NCBI GenBank assembly: GCA_951812305.1
Contig: CATOSB010000002.1
Coordinates: 372,001 to 436,000, forward strand
Source: an uncultured Paracoccaceae bacterium
Lineage (GTDB): Bacteria > Pseudomonadota > Alphaproteobacteria > Rhodobacterales > Rhodobacteraceae
Direction of reading: 5' to 3'
Length of the DNA stretch: 64,000 bases
Below are positions 9,421 to 20,732 of this stretch, piece by piece. The notes below the pieces were generated by a model. The model did no database searches. It saw nothing but the letters and a program-made list of their open reading frames with translations, and had not been told where the DNA came from. Numbering within the stretch: position 1 is the first letter of the stretch; each line of letters begins with the position of its first letter. The translations under genes were made by a program, and so were the position numbers.

Positions 9421-10020
9421 TCAAAGCTTACCTGCCAGATGAGACTCCAAATCATCCAGCCTGTCATGGCCCCAGAACCGCTCATCCTGATCAGTGATGT
9501 AGAACGGCGAACCAAAGACACCCCGGTTCACGGCCTCTTCCGTGTTGGCGGCATATTCTTCGGCGCCGGAAAGCATCCCGGAATCCGCCAGCGTCGGGTC
9601 AAAACCTGCCGTTTCAAGGCAATCCTTGATAACGGCATCATCTGCTATGTCCTTCTCCTCTGCCCAGCAGGCCCGCAGGAACGAATGCACCAAACCGTTC
9701 AAATCGCCACCTCCGGACTTTTGCGCGGCAATAATTGCATATGACGAAGGCGCCATATTGGTCGGAAAATGGGCGGGCTGAAAGTTCATTGGCAATCCGG
9801 TTTTGACAGATGCGCGCCGCAACTCCTGTGCGCGTAAGGCTTGACGGTTTGGATGGCGATCTTTTGGCGGCACGCCGCCTGTACGCGCAAAGACCGCCAT
9901 CAGATCCATCGGCTTATACATCACCGTCGCACCGTGCTTTTCGGCGATTTCATTCAACCGTGTGCCAGCAAGATAGGTGAAGGGTGAAATGGTGGACAAA
10001 AAATAGTCGATATGGGGCAT
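9421..10020 (-). CDS. 2-hydroxychromene-2-carboxylate isomerase / DSBA-like thioredoxin-fold protein
   Basis: A 199-residue DSBA-family protein of the 2-hydroxychromene-2-carboxylate isomerase (NahD, kappa-GST) type. The N-terminal FLSTISPFTYLAG carries the Ser in place of the DsbA CXXC, which separates this family from disulfide oxidases. The C-terminal GVFGSPFYITDQDERFWGHDRLDDL is the usual cis-Pro and active-site end. No signal peptide is seen, so it is cytosolic. Its stop codon overlaps the TTG start of the disrupted alpha/beta hydrolase, so the two probably formed an operon; loss of the hydrolase leaves this gene intact. The physiological substrate is not known from context. Confidence 0.82.
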   Translation of the reverse strand: MPHIDYFLSTISPFTYLAGTRLNEIAEKHGATVMYKPMDLMAVFARTGGVPPKDRHPNRQALRAQELRRASVKTGLPMNFQPAHFPTNMAPSSYAIIAAQKSGGGDLNGLVHSFLRACWAEEKDIADDAVIKDCLETAGFDPTLADSGMLSGAEEYAANTEEAVNRGVFGSPFYITDQDERFWGHDRLDDLESHLAGKL

Positions 10021-10128
10021 CAGGTCGCTCCGCTGAATGGATTGGTTTGCAAGACCGTAACGGGATGCTAGGGGGTGATCAACGTCACGAATCTGTCATA
10101 TGACGGCGCAAGAAGGGACACGCTGCCA

Positions 10129-11148
10129 ATGCCTTCGCTTACCGAACCCAAACTCATTTCCGGCAACGCAAACCGTCCGCTCGCCAGCGCCGTTGCGCGA
10201 CGAATGTCGATGCACCGCGGGATCAGCGTTGGCCTTGTCGATACCCGCGTCGAACGGTTCAATGACGGCGAGATTTTCGTTGAAGTGTTCGAAAATGTCC
10301 GCGGCGAAGATATGTTCATCATTCAGCCGACATCGAACCCTGCCAATGACAATCTGATGGAATTACTGATTATGGCCGATGCGTTGCGCAGGTCCTCCGC
10401 CAGCCGCATCACCGCCGTGATCCCCTATTTCGGCTACGCCCGTCAGGATCGCCGCACCAAGGCCCGCACGCCCATCAGCGCCAAGCTGGTGGCAAATATG
10501 CTGGTGGGTTGCGGGATCGAGCGGGTGCTGACGATGGATCTCCACGCCGCGCAGATTCAGGGCTTCTTCGACATTCCGGTGGACAACCTATACGCCTCTC
10601 CGATCTTTGCGCTGGACATCGAACATCAGTTCAAAGGACGTTTGAAGGATGTGACCGTCGTGTCACCCGATGTCGGCGGCGTGGCGCGCGCCCGCGAACT
10701 GGCCAAGCGCATCGGCTGCGCTTTGGCAATCGTCGACAAACGCCGCGAAAAGCCCGGTGAAATTGCCGAAATGACCGTGATCGGTGATGTCAGCGGCAAG
10801 ACCTGTATCATCGTTGACGACATCATCGATACGGCTGGTACGCTGTGCAAGGCGGCCGATGTTCTGATCGAAAACGGCGCCAATGAGGTCCACAGCTACA
10901 TTACCCACGGCGTTTTATCCGGCCCGGCAATTGAGCGTGTGACCAACTCGAACATGAAAAGCCTTGTGATTACGGACACGATCGAGGCGACCGAAGCCAC
11001 CCGCAACGCCAAGAATATACGTATTGTCCCGACCGCGCCCGTCTTTGCGCAGGCAATTCTGAACATCTGGCACGGCACCAGCGTGTCATCCCTGTTTGAG
11101 ACTGACACGCTGGGACCGATCTATGAGGGCACTTACAGCCCGATTTAA
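10129..11148 (+). CDS. prs: Ribose-phosphate pyrophosphokinase
   Basis: Makes PRPP from ribose 5-phosphate and ATP for nucleotide, histidine and tryptophan synthesis. It has 339 residues, slightly longer than the usual 310-320. Family motifs are clear: [12 protein letters not shown], the flexible-loop region [31 protein letters not shown], and the PRPP-binding loop [10 protein letters not shown]. The ATG at 10129 follows an AGAAGGG ribosome binding site; upstream in-frame starts lack one. The gene stands alone and converges on the metallo-beta-lactamase-fold gene, with a 16-bp perfect palindrome between the two stops. Confidence 0.95.
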   Translation: MPSLTEPKLISGNANRPLASAVARRMSMHRGISVGLVDTRVERFNDGEIFVEVFENVRGEDMFIIQPTSNPANDNLMELLIMADALRRSSASRITAVIPYFGYARQDRRTKARTPISAKLVANMLVGCGIERVLTMDLHAAQIQGFFDIPVDNLYASPIFALDIEHQFKGRLKDVTVVSPDVGGVARARELAKRIGCALAIVDKRREKPGEIAEMTVIGDVSGKTCIIVDDIIDTAGTLCKAADVLIENGANEVHSYITHGVLSGPAIERVTNSNMKSLVITDTIEATEATRNAKNIRIVPTAPVFAQAILNIWHGTSVSSLFETDTLGPIYEGTYSPI

Positions 11149-11163
11149 GCGGTTATAACCGCT
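11148..11163. terminator. Possible bidirectional terminator (16-bp perfect palindrome)
   Basis: AGCGGTTATAACCGCT is a perfect palindrome squeezed between the convergent stops of prs and the metallo-beta-lactamase-fold gene. Position and symmetry suggest a shared terminator. The flanking T tracts are short, so termination strength is uncertain. Confidence 0.4.
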
Positions 11164-11164
11164 G

Positions 11165-11992
11165 CTAGTTTACCTGCCCGGATTCGACCAGAAAACGGGC
11201 CATGCCGAGAATGTTCAACTCCCGCCACGCGTCATACTGGCCCCAATCAGCATAGTCAGCCAATGTCAGTTCTGACTGAAGATCACTCGACGATTTTCCG
11301 GCCTGAAGCCCTTCCATAACCTGCGCCTTCAGCACTTGCATATAGGTCAAAACGTCCGCCAGATCCTGCTTATTTCCGACGCTGCCGTGACCGGGTGCAA
11401 ATACGTCAAAGTCGATTGCCATGGCCGTTTCGATCTGACCCCGCCAGTCATCTAGATTGGCACCGCCGAAATCGCGGAACATGAACCGCCTTGGCGCAGC
11501 GACATCGACGATGAAGGCCACGTTTTCAGGTCGCACGACTGTCACCAACATATGGTTGTCGTGCCCTGAACCCAGATTGACCAGTTCAATTGTCTTGCCA
11601 CCGACCGTCATACTGTGCTGGTCACCCACGCGCATTGTCGGAGTGGTGCCATGAATGTTATCGGGTGCGTCCTCATGCGCGATGACCTCGGCATCGGGAT
11701 GGGCAGACCCGCCAGACGCGTGATCGCCGTGGCTGTGCGAATAGATCAGGTGCGTCACCGGCTGGTCCGTGACCTGGTCCAAATTCTCATTTAACCAAAG
11801 CCCAGCCTCTTCATTTATTGGATCGACGCGAACGGTTCCTTCGTCGGTCGCAACGATCAGAGACATGTGGAAATTGTTCTGAAAAAGATAGACATCACCT
11901 GCAACCGGATGAATTGCGCGAGTCACCTCTTGCGAAGCGGCCGGTAATGCCAAAAAGACGGTTGCAGTTAGAAACGCCAATAAACGAGCCAT
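11165..11992 (-). CDS. Secreted metallo-beta-lactamase-fold hydrolase
   Basis: A 275-residue exported MBL-fold protein. The first 20 residues (MARLLAFLTATVFLALPAAS) form a signal peptide with likely cleavage after PAAS, so it acts in the periplasm. The zinc-binding signature is HSHGDH, with further ligands in LGSGHDNH, the Asp of IVDVAAPRR and the late His of FAPGHGSVG. The layout resembles the quinoprotein relay/SoxH-like and beta-lactamase-like exported hydrolases. The substrate is unknown. The ATG at 11992 was chosen because it places the signal peptide at the very N-terminus; the frame reaches 12025. Confidence 0.85.
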   Translation of the reverse strand: MARLLAFLTATVFLALPAASQEVTRAIHPVAGDVYLFQNNFHMSLIVATDEGTVRVDPINEEAGLWLNENLDQVTDQPVTHLIYSHSHGDHASGGSAHPDAEVIAHEDAPDNIHGTTPTMRVGDQHSMTVGGKTIELVNLGSGHDNHMLVTVVRPENVAFIVDVAAPRRFMFRDFGGANLDDWRGQIETAMAIDFDVFAPGHGSVGNKQDLADVLTYMQVLKAQVMEGLQAGKSSSDLQSELTLADYADWGQYDAWRELNILGMARFLVESGQVN

Positions 11993-12187
11993 TTCGAGTC
12001 CTCCCATTATACGATTGAAAACCAATGATCGCGCGCAAGGCGCGCGACCTTTAACGATATTGGCGGCATTATTTTGCAGTGAGAAGTGGGGAATTTTGCG
12101 GATCGCGTATTACGAATTTGCACAGCATGGTTGCAAGCGCGCCGATTCATTCATCAATATCTTCACCTGGCCCATGCACGGTGAACC

Positions 12188-12538
12188 TTAGTACAAATCC
12201 CATTCGTCATCGTGGCTGACCTCGCCAACAGCAATCCAATCAGCCCGAACGCGGGCAACACGCGTGTCGCCCCATGTCCGAAACACCAGATCGAACCCAA
12301 GTTCCGTCACTTTTTCGGCTGTAATGTCGGCGCGTTGGTTGCGATTCTGGTCCATGTCCCACATCGAAATCGACACCTGAACAGAAGGTGGTTTTTCGAA
12401 CGCTGCGCCAAATTTTACCTTTTTACGGCGCATACGGGCCCCTTCGCCCGTCCACATCTTCCCGCCCTTTTCAAAGTCGGAAAACATAACAACCGACCCC
12501 TGGTCGATGCCAATGAGATGGTTTTGCAGCCGTTTCAT
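12188..12538 (-). CDS. H-type lectin domain protein
   Basis: A 116-residue protein whose body matches the H-type lectin fold known from Helix pomatia agglutinin and Dictyostelium discoidins: FSDFEKGGKMWTGEG at the start, SISMWDMDQNRNQRADI in the centre, and FRTWGDTRVARVRADW near the end. This fold binds GalNAc or related sugars as a trimer in eukaryotic examples. No signal peptide is visible, so a cytosolic role or non-classical export must be assumed. It follows atpC on the same strand, beyond a strong terminator. The association with the atp operon is typical of Rhodobacterales, but its job is not established. Confidence 0.75.
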   Translation of the reverse strand: MKRLQNHLIGIDQGSVVMFSDFEKGGKMWTGEGARMRRKKVKFGAAFEKPPSVQVSISMWDMDQNRNQRADITAEKVTELGFDLVFRTWGDTRVARVRADWIAVGEVSHDDEWDLY

Positions 12539-12607
12539 ACGTTCACTATTCGTCGATTCCCCACTCGGATAAAAACGCTTTGCGGCATTAATTGGGACAT
12601 AAAATGC

Positions 12608-12638
12608 AAACAGCCGCCAGTGAATTTGGCGGCTGTTT
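12608..12638 (-). terminator. Rho-independent terminator of the atp operon
   Basis: A 12-bp perfect stem (AAACAGCCGCCA with TGGCGGCTGTTT) and a 7-nt loop lie 26 bp after the atpC stop. Read on the minus strand the stem ends in TTT. It separates atpC from the lectin gene. Confidence 0.8.
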
Positions 12639-12663
12639 CAATTTCGCGACTGTCAGCAGTTGT

Positions 12664-13056
12664 TCAGAGGCCAAGCTCTGAACGCAGCGTGGCAAGATCA
12701 GCGGCATTTTTCGCAACACTATCAAGCATTTCCGGGGTGGTCGCCTCGGCGTCCGGTGAAACCTGAAGCCCATCCATGAATTCTGCCGTCACATCCGCGC
12801 GCGCAACGGCTTGCTCGGCCAGAACGCTCAGCGTGGTTGCCGTTATTTCCGCAAATCCACCGGAAACCACAAACTCCTGCTCGCCATCGGCACCCTTAGC
12901 GCGCACGATTCCGGGGCGCAATGTGGTGATTATAGGCATGTGATCGGGCATTGCCGTCATGTCACCTTCCGCGCCGGGGATCAGAACCTCGCTGGCCTCG
13001 AACGAGGCCAGCTTGCGCTCTGGTGACACCAGGTCGAACTGCATTGTGTCAGCCAT
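12664..13056 (-). CDS. atpC: F1F0 ATP synthase subunit epsilon
   Basis: Central-stalk subunit of F1 that couples rotation to catalysis and inhibits ATP hydrolysis. It has 130 residues: the N-terminal beta-sandwich (MQFDLVSPERKLASFEASEV, PGAEGDMTAMPDHMPIIT) is well conserved, while the C-terminal helical part is short, as in other alphaproteobacteria. It is the last gene of the atp operon, 9 bp after atpD, and is followed by a strong terminator. Confidence 0.95.
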   Translation of the reverse strand: MADTMQFDLVSPERKLASFEASEVLIPGAEGDMTAMPDHMPIITTLRPGIVRAKGADGEQEFVVSGGFAEITATTLSVLAEQAVARADVTAEFMDGLQVSPDAEATTPEMLDSVAKNAADLATLRSELGL

Positions 13057-13065
13057 TTCAGCTCC

Positions 13066-15383
<2,318 letters not shown>

Positions 15384-15404
15384 TTGCCCAATCCTTTCGG
15401 GGTC

Positions 15405-16943
15405 TTATGAAAAGTCAGCAGCGTATTCGTCGATCGCAGCTTTGATCTTGTCCTCGGCGTCACCTTTGACCTTCGGATCTTCATCGGTGATGAAGTCCAG
15501 AACATCCTGATGCTTGGAACGCATATGGGCGACAAGACCCTGCTCAAAACGGCCAACTTCACGCACATCGATGCCGTCTAGGTAACCTTTCGTACCGGCG
15601 TAGATCACGCAGACGATTTCGGCGTTTGTCAGCGGCGAATACTGCGGCTGCTTCATCAGTTCGGTCAGACGTGCACCACGGTTCAGCAATTGCTGAGTCG
15701 CAGCGTCGAGGTCAGAGCCGAACTGCGCGAATGCGGCCATCTCGCGATACTGCGCAAGCTCCAGTTTCACCGGACCAGCGACGGATTTCATCGCGTTGGT
15801 TTGGGCCGACGAACCAACCCTGCTCACCGACAGACCGGTGTTCACCGCCGGGCGGATGCCCTGATAGAACAGTTCCGTTTCAAGGAAGATCTGACCATCG
15901 GTGATCGAAATCACGTTGGTCGGAATAAACGCCGAAACGTCACCACCCTGCGTTTCAATGATCGGCAGCGCCGTCAGCGACCCCGCGCCATTGTCCTCGT
16001 TCAGCTTCGCCGAACGTTCCAGCAAGCGAGAGTGCAGATAGAAAACGTCACCCGGATAGGCTTCACGCCCCGGCGGACGACGCAACAGCAGCGACATCTG
16101 ACGGTAAGACACGGCCTGCTTGGACAAGTCATCATAGATGATCAGCGCATGGCGGCCATTGTCACGGAAGAATTCCGCCATGGCGGTCGCCGAATACGGC
16201 GCAAGGAACTGCATCGGTGCCGGGTCGGACGCGGTTGCCGCAACGACGATGGAGTATTCCATCGCGCCGGTTTCTTCCAGTTTCTTCACCAACTGCGCAA
16301 CAGTCGACCGCTTTTGGCCAACCGCGACGTAAACGCAGTACAGCTTCTTGCCTTCATCGTCGCCCGCGGCCTCGTTGTAGGATTTCTGGTTCAGGATCGT
16401 GTCCAGCGCAACGGCAGTCTTACCTGTCTGGCGGTCACCAATGATCAGTTCCCGCTGGCCTCGGCCAATCGGGATCATCGCGTCCACCGATTTCAGGCCG
16501 GTCGCCATCGGCTCGTGCACCGATTTGCGCGGGATGATGCCCGGCGCCTTCACGTCGGCCACGCGACGCTCTGCCGCCTCAATCGGGCCCTTGCCATCCA
16601 GCGGGTTGCCAAGGCCGTCCACAACACGACCCAGCAGGCCGTCACCGGCGGGCACATCCACGATGGAATTGGTGCGCTTAACCGTGTCGCCCTCTTTAAT
16701 GTCCCGGTCGGACCCGAAGATAACGACACCGACGTTGTCACTCTCCAGGTTCAGCGCCATTCCCATGATGCCGCCCGGAAACTCGACCATTTCACCGGCC
16801 TGTACGTTGTCGAGGCCATAGACACGGGCGATACCGTCCCCGACGGAAAGCACGCGGCCAACCTCATCGACTTCGGCTTCCTGGCCAAAGTTCTTGATCT
16901 GATCCTTCAGGATCGCAGAAATTTCTGCAGCTTGGATCGCCAT
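15405..16943 (-). CDS. atpA: F1F0 ATP synthase subunit alpha
   Basis: Non-catalytic nucleotide-binding subunit of F1, 512 residues. It shows the P-loop [18 protein letters not shown], the arginine-finger region ([14 protein letters not shown]), and the N-terminal region that binds delta. It starts one base after the atpH stop, so translation is probably coupled. The operon encodes only the F1 part; no F0 genes are in the window, as is normal for alphaproteobacteria, where F0 is a separate operon. Confidence 0.98.
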   Translation of the reverse strand: MAIQAAEISAILKDQIKNFGQEAEVDEVGRVLSVGDGIARVYGLDNVQAGEMVEFPGGIMGMALNLESDNVGVVIFGSDRDIKEGDTVKRTNSIVDVPAGDGLLGRVVDGLGNPLDGKGPIEAAERRVADVKAPGIIPRKSVHEPMATGLKSVDAMIPIGRGQRELIIGDRQTGKTAVALDTILNQKSYNEAAGDDEGKKLYCVYVAVGQKRSTVAQLVKKLEETGAMEYSIVVAATASDPAPMQFLAPYSATAMAEFFRDNGRHALIIYDDLSKQAVSYRQMSLLLRRPPGREAYPGDVFYLHSRLLERSAKLNEDNGAGSLTALPIIETQGGDVSAFIPTNVISITDGQIFLETELFYQGIRPAVNTGLSVSRVGSSAQTNAMKSVAGPVKLELAQYREMAAFAQFGSDLDAATQQLLNRGARLTELMKQPQYSPLTNAEIVCVIYAGTKGYLDGIDVREVGRFEQGLVAHMRSKHQDVLDFITDEDPKVKGDAEDKIKAAIDEYAADFS

Positions 16944-17504
16944 TTATCCGACCTCTTTCATTGTGTTCTGGAGGTTTGCGAGCTTCGAAGCGATCGACGT
17001 GTCGATCATTTTCGAGCCCACTTTAACAATAAGGCCACCGATGAGGCTTTCATCGACGGCCACATTCACTTTTACATCCTTGCCGACTTGGCTTTTCAGC
17101 GTCTTGGCAAGTTTATCTTCCTGCGCCTTGGTCAGCGACCTGGCGGCGGTGACTTCGGCGGTCACTTCGCCCTTTTCATCGGCAATCAGCCCACGCAATG
17201 CGCCGATCAGCTGCGGCAGTACGAACAGGCGCCGTTTGCCCGCCATCAGCGCCAGCAGGTTGGTCAGGTTGCCGCTGAGTTTCATTTCTTTGGCAATTGC
17301 CGTGATCGCGGCTTGTTGATCATCGCGCGCGTAGATTGGCGAGGAGATCAGATTGCGGAAATCCTCGCTGTCCGCCAAGGCGGCGTCAAGCGCATCCACG
17401 TCACCTTCGATTGCTGGAAGAGCCTTTTCTTCCTTCGCCAACTCAAAAATCGCGGTGGCGTAACGTCCGGCGATACCGGCAGAGATCGAAGCGTTCTCGG
17501 ACAA
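16944..17504 (-). CDS. atpH: F1F0 ATP synthase subunit delta
   Basis: Peripheral-stalk connector between F1 and subunit b, 186 residues. The N-terminal six-helix domain ([20 protein letters not shown]) and the C-terminal signature [19 protein letters not shown] are clear. It is the first gene of the atp operon, so its upstream region should hold the promoter. An IS4-family insertion now ends 149 bp upstream of this start. Confidence 0.95.
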   Translation of the reverse strand: MSENASISAGIAGRYATAIFELAKEEKALPAIEGDVDALDAALADSEDFRNLISSPIYARDDQQAAITAIAKEMKLSGNLTNLLALMAGKRRLFVLPQLIGALRGLIADEKGEVTAEVTAARSLTKAQEDKLAKTLKSQVGKDVKVNVAVDESLIGGLIVKVGSKMIDTSIASKLANLQNTMKEVG

Positions 17505-17652
17505 GGTCCGTCCTTCCGTTTCTTGGCCCGCATTGTGTACCGAAGTATACGAATTAGGCAGCCCAGACAGACCGTCACAGCGGACACCCCATCAAAATCG
17601 CGCTTCATCTAGCAGGTCAATTCGTGTGCCGCAACACTGTTAAGCCATATCC

Positions 17653-18842
17653 CTTACCACCCTTCAATTTAGCCAGACATCCCAGAGCTTGGGGATTTTG
17701 GCATAACCTGCGAGGCATCGTCGGATAGCACGAAGGCCTGTCTTGAAGAGAGAGCATAAGGACCTTCGGGCTTTTCGAATCCCCTTTTTTCGCCGCGTAT
17801 TGCGACGTGGTGCTCTTCGTTTGCTCCGGTTGAAACAGCCCAGTACATGGCGATTGCCAGCACCAAAATGAGGCGGGCCAATCGATCCGGCTTTTTGATC
17901 TGGCTTTGAGTAATTTCAAAGCCCCGGGTTTTGAAGTCGGAGAACATGGCTTCAATTCCCCAACGCATTCCATAATCGAGCACCTTGTACTCGGACGGTG
18001 CTGCATTCATGGCAATAATCCAAGGCTCTTTGTGCCCCTCCTCGTGAAGCACTCCAATGTTGCTAAAGACGCCCGTTCCGTAAAGCTCAGCGTTTACAAG
18101 CCCTTCGGGCATCAGTTGGGCAATTTCGCGCGTCATCATCTCGCCACCCTGATGTTGCAGTGTGATATTTCCCTTCATGCGCAGCCGGTAGTCCCATCCA
18201 GCCTCCTGGCACCATGCGACCAATCGGGCGGTTCCATAAAACCGATCTCCCGCCAGCAACACACGCGCATCCGCCGGGAGCCATGGGCGGACTGCTTCCA
18301 AAAGCTCATGTTGCACGCGCCATCCAATCGGCCCTTTGGTCTGGCGTACACGCCAGGCGACCGGGAGGGCCCGATCCCGCATCCGCACCGATAACATCAA
18401 AACCTCATGCCCTTCGTTGAGCTTGCTTTGATCAAGGGCCACCACAATCGTTTCTCCGGCCTCACACTGGCGGCGGAAAATTTCACCAACATAGGCCTGC
18501 ATGATCTCATCAGTATCGATGTGAGGATTGCCCAGAACCCGCGAAATGTATTGATAGCGGTGGTCCACAGAGCCGATATCGCGGGGCAGAGCAGCCGCAT
18601 TTTCCATCAGATTGACGCTGCGCGTGTTCAAAATCACGCTTGCTATGATGCACAATCCCTCCCGGCGCGACTTGTGATACCCGAGCAAGCGGTCCTGAAA
18701 ATCCGCCTCAACCTTCGAATAAAGCTCTGAAAAACAAACATTTCCCAACAAACCAGCCTCCAATATCAGCAGTGGAGACTCCTTGAATCACACAGATCAG
18801 ACAAACGTCAAATCAGATCCGGAAATTTTGAAGGGTGGTAAG
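17653..18842. mobile_element. IS4-family insertion sequence, copy 1 (1,190 bp)
   Basis: The element has perfect 15-bp terminal inverted repeats (CTTACCACCCTTCAA and its complement). A 9-bp target duplication GCCATATCC occurs at 17644-17652 and 18843-18851. It is the same length as copy 2 at 53229-54418; I noticed one base difference (near 18032) between the copies. It separates the atp operon from its original upstream sequence, which continues at 18852. Confidence 0.93.
17669..18763 (-). CDS. IS4-family transposase (copy 1)
   Basis: DDE transposase of 364 residues. VVALDQSKLNEG carries the first catalytic Asp and LAGDRFYGTARLVAWCQ the second. YGMRWGIEAMFSDFKTRGFE is the Y-(2)-R-(3)-E-(6)-K signature that defines the IS4 family. 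The frame is open throughout and the ends of the element are intact, so it is probably active. Transcription runs in the same direction as the downstream atp operon, so read-through could reach atpH. Confidence 0.92.
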   Translation of the reverse strand: MEAGLLGNVCFSELYSKVEADFQDRLLGYHKSRREGLCIIASVILNTRSVNLMENAAALPRDIGSVDHRYQYISRVLGNPHIDTDEIMQAYVGEIFRRQCEAGETIVVALDQSKLNEGHEVLMLSVRMRDRALPVAWRVRQTKGPIGWRVQHELLEAVRPWLPADARVLLAGDRFYGTARLVAWCQEAGWDYRLRMKGNITLQHQGGEMMTREIAQLMPEGLVNAELYGTGVFSNIGVLHEEGHKEPWIIAMNAAPSEYKVLDYGMRWGIEAMFSDFKTRGFEITQSQIKKPDRLARLILVLAIAMYWAVSTGANEEHHVAIRGEKRGFEKPEGPYALSSRQAFVLSDDASQVMPKSPSSGMSG

Positions 18843-18968
18843 GCCATATCCACAGAAAGAAAAGATACATAATTTCAATAAGATAACATAGGTGCGACCG
18901 ATTGCACCGCACCAAATACCGTTGCGAATCCTACATTTGCGGCAATTTCGCACAAAGAACGTCGGAAT

Positions 18969-19733
18969 CTACGACGTATTGCGGGTCGCACGCGCCGGTT
19001 TCACCTCGCCTTGGGCGATTCCTTCCAGAATCCGCATCGGGCGTCGCTCCTTTACGGCAACGCCTGTCGGGCGCACAAACGGCTCCTTGGACGCCTCGAC
19101 AAGCAGAACTCCACCGGCATACCCCGACGAAACATTCTGCCCCATCCGTTCGATGAAGTTCCCCATCTTCATCCAGAACCGCCGATCAGAAGGCGGCTGG
19201 AACAACGCACCCTTGTGGCGTTCCGGCACAAATCCGTGACTGCGCAGCTGTGATTCCAACTGGCCGAGCGAGTATGGCCGCCCGAAACCAAACGGCGTCT
19301 TGTCACGACGCGCCCACATGCCCGACCGGTTGGGGACGATGAACAGGATACGCCCTGTTGGTGACAACACTCGCGCTGCTTCGTCCAGAAGACGCGCGGG
19401 CGTATCGCTGGTTTCCAACCCGTGCAACATGATCAGGCGATCCACCTGCCCCGTTTGAATTGGCCAAAGCGTTTCTTCACATAGTACGCTGATATTGGGC
19501 AGACCCGTCGGCCACGGCATCACACCTTGCGGACCGGGCATCAGGGCGATGACCCGCTGCGCCTTGCCAAGATAGGGACGCAGGAGCGGGATGGTGAACC
19601 CATAACCCACCACGCTGTCACCCATCACATCCGGCCAGATTGCCGCCACCTGCTCTCGGATCACGCGCCGCGCCGCGCGACCAAGCCCGGTGCGATAGTA
19701 GAAATTGCGAAGATCGAGCACATCAAGGTGCAT
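18969..19733 (-). CDS. Class I SAM-dependent methyltransferase-like protein
   Basis: A 254-residue protein with a methyltransferase fold. [14 protein letters not shown] occupies the place of the SAM-binding glycine loop but is weak. [15 protein letters not shown] and [20 protein letters not shown] match motif II and the post-motif strand of the methyltransferase_11 group. The unusual glycine loop makes the catalytic role uncertain. It is divergent from gloB with 58 bp between the start codons, an arrangement that suggests a shared promoter region. The ATG at 19733 ([13 protein letters not shown]) was chosen over one nine bases upstream. Confidence 0.7.
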   Translation of the reverse strand: MHLDVLDLRNFYYRTGLGRAARRVIREQVAAIWPDVMGDSVVGYGFTIPLLRPYLGKAQRVIALMPGPQGVMPWPTGLPNISVLCEETLWPIQTGQVDRLIMLHGLETSDTPARLLDEAARVLSPTGRILFIVPNRSGMWARRDKTPFGFGRPYSLGQLESQLRSHGFVPERHKGALFQPPSDRRFWMKMGNFIERMGQNVSSGYAGGVLLVEASKEPFVRPTGVAVKERRPMRILEGIAQGEVKPARATRNTS

Positions 19734-19791
19734 TGCGCACATGGCCTCTTTGGGTGACAGTCAAGACAATCTTATCGCAAGAGAGCTGCCT

Positions 19792-20553
19792 ATGCCCATA
19801 GAGATCGTCACAGTCCCGTGTTTGTCCGACAATTACGCCTTCCTGATCCACGATGATGATACCGGCCAGACCGCGCTTGTCGATGCGCCGGAAGCACATC
19901 CAATTCAGGTCGCGCTTGATGCACGCGGCTGGACGCTCAGCCAAATCTGGATCACCCACCATCATGGCGATCACATCGACGGCGTGGCGGACTTGCGCGA
20001 ATGCGCAATGGTTGTGGGAAATGAATACGACGCCAGAAGATTGCCGGCGTTGGATGCAAAGGTCACCGACGGTGAAACCTTCGATTTCGCGGGCAATGAT
20101 GTGCTGGTGATGGATGTCTCTGGCCACACGATCGGGCACATCGCGTTTTATCTGCCTGGCGCCAATGCCGTTTTCACCGCCGACAGCCTGATGGCGCTGG
20201 GATGCGGGAGGTTATTTGAGGGTACGCCGGAATTGATGTGGAGTTCTTTGTCCAAACTCGCCGCTTTGCCGCGTCACACAATCGTCTGTTCGGGGCACGA
20301 ATACACTGCCTCGAACGCCAAATTCGCGCTTACGGTCGAAACCGAAAACGAGGCGCTTCATGCGCGTGCGGCTGAAATCGCTGAAACCCGAGCCAAGGGG
20401 AAGCCGACAGTGCCCTCAACACTGGCGGAAGAACTTGCTACCAACCCCTTTCTGCGCGCAAATTTGCCCGAGGTGAAAGCGGCAATCGGCATGCCAAATG
20501 CCTCTGATGGCGCGGTTTTTGCAGAAATCAGGCAACGCAAAGACAGGTTCTGA
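19792..20553 (+). CDS. gloB: Hydroxyacylglutathione hydrolase (glyoxalase II)
   Basis: Hydrolyses S-lactoylglutathione to lactate and glutathione in methylglyoxal detoxification. It has 253 residues. The binuclear metal site is the THHHGDHIDG motif, followed by the DVSGHTIGH and FTADSLMALGCGR ligands, and the C-terminal glutathione-binding region includes CSGHEYTASNAKFAL. Length and motif order match the family well. The start is the ATG at 19792 (MPIEIVTVPCLSDNYAFLI), the canonical N-terminus; the frame extends 87 bases further upstream into the divergent gene. Confidence 0.95.
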   Translation: MPIEIVTVPCLSDNYAFLIHDDDTGQTALVDAPEAHPIQVALDARGWTLSQIWITHHHGDHIDGVADLRECAMVVGNEYDARRLPALDAKVTDGETFDFAGNDVLVMDVSGHTIGHIAFYLPGANAVFTADSLMALGCGRLFEGTPELMWSSLSKLAALPRHTIVCSGHEYTASNAKFALTVETENEALHARAAEIAETRAKGKPTVPSTLAEELATNPFLRANLPEVKAAIGMPNASDGAVFAEIRQRKDRF

Positions 20554-20637
20554 TACACTGCTGGCAGGGAATTCGTTGCCAAACTGCCTGAAATTCGACG
20601 GATTTCCGTAAATGTGATGAATTGAGTGCAGAAAATC

Positions 20638-20665
20638 CTTGAAGGTTGCGAAAGAAAACCGATCT
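20638..20665 (+). promoter_or_regulatory. Candidate RpoH (heat-shock) promoter of clpA
   Basis: CTTGAA (20638-20643) and CCGATCT (20659-20665) are separated by 15 bp. This is close to the alphaproteobacterial sigma-32 consensus CTTGAA / CCCATNT. It lies 68 bp before the clpA start, and Clp ATPases are common heat-shock genes. Confidence 0.5.
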
Positions 20666-20732
20666 TTAAGGCTATGAGGTCACGGTCGGCGTGGGTCCTC
20701 CACCCCCCGACCCAAGGTTAAGGAGCACGCAC

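Larger units (their letters stand above)
7133..9424 (-). pseudogene. Alpha/beta hydrolase gene split by an IS982-type element
   Basis: The 5' part (9424 to 9135) encodes the hydrolase N-terminus with HGxG-like DLPGHGDGPDF and the nucleophile elbow GHSFGAVAA. The 3' part (7607 to 7133) resumes with LILFEPVLFAAAEG and ends with the cap and the catalytic-His region GAGHMAPITH. The coding sequence rejoins cleanly (LDYPKK to KKFRSLILF) if the insertion and one 6-bp target duplication are removed, so the gene was intact until recently. The start is a TTG at 9424 that overlaps the stop of the upstream isomerase gene (TTGA), which indicates translational coupling. Neither fragment can make an active enzyme: the nucleophile and histidine are on separate pieces. 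Confidence 0.88.

Noticed and set aside
12029..12047. Perfect hairpin TCGCGCGC-AAG-GCGCGCGA upstream of the metallo-beta-lactamase-fold gene
   Set aside because: It has no T tract, is low in complexity, and is not located where a terminator is needed. It is probably an incidental GC-rich palindrome.
15690..17612. A 640-codon open frame on the plus strand across atpA and atpH
   Set aside because: It is exactly antisense to the well-conserved atp genes, and its translation has no recognisable motif. Long antisense frames are expected in GC-rich genes with strong third-base bias.
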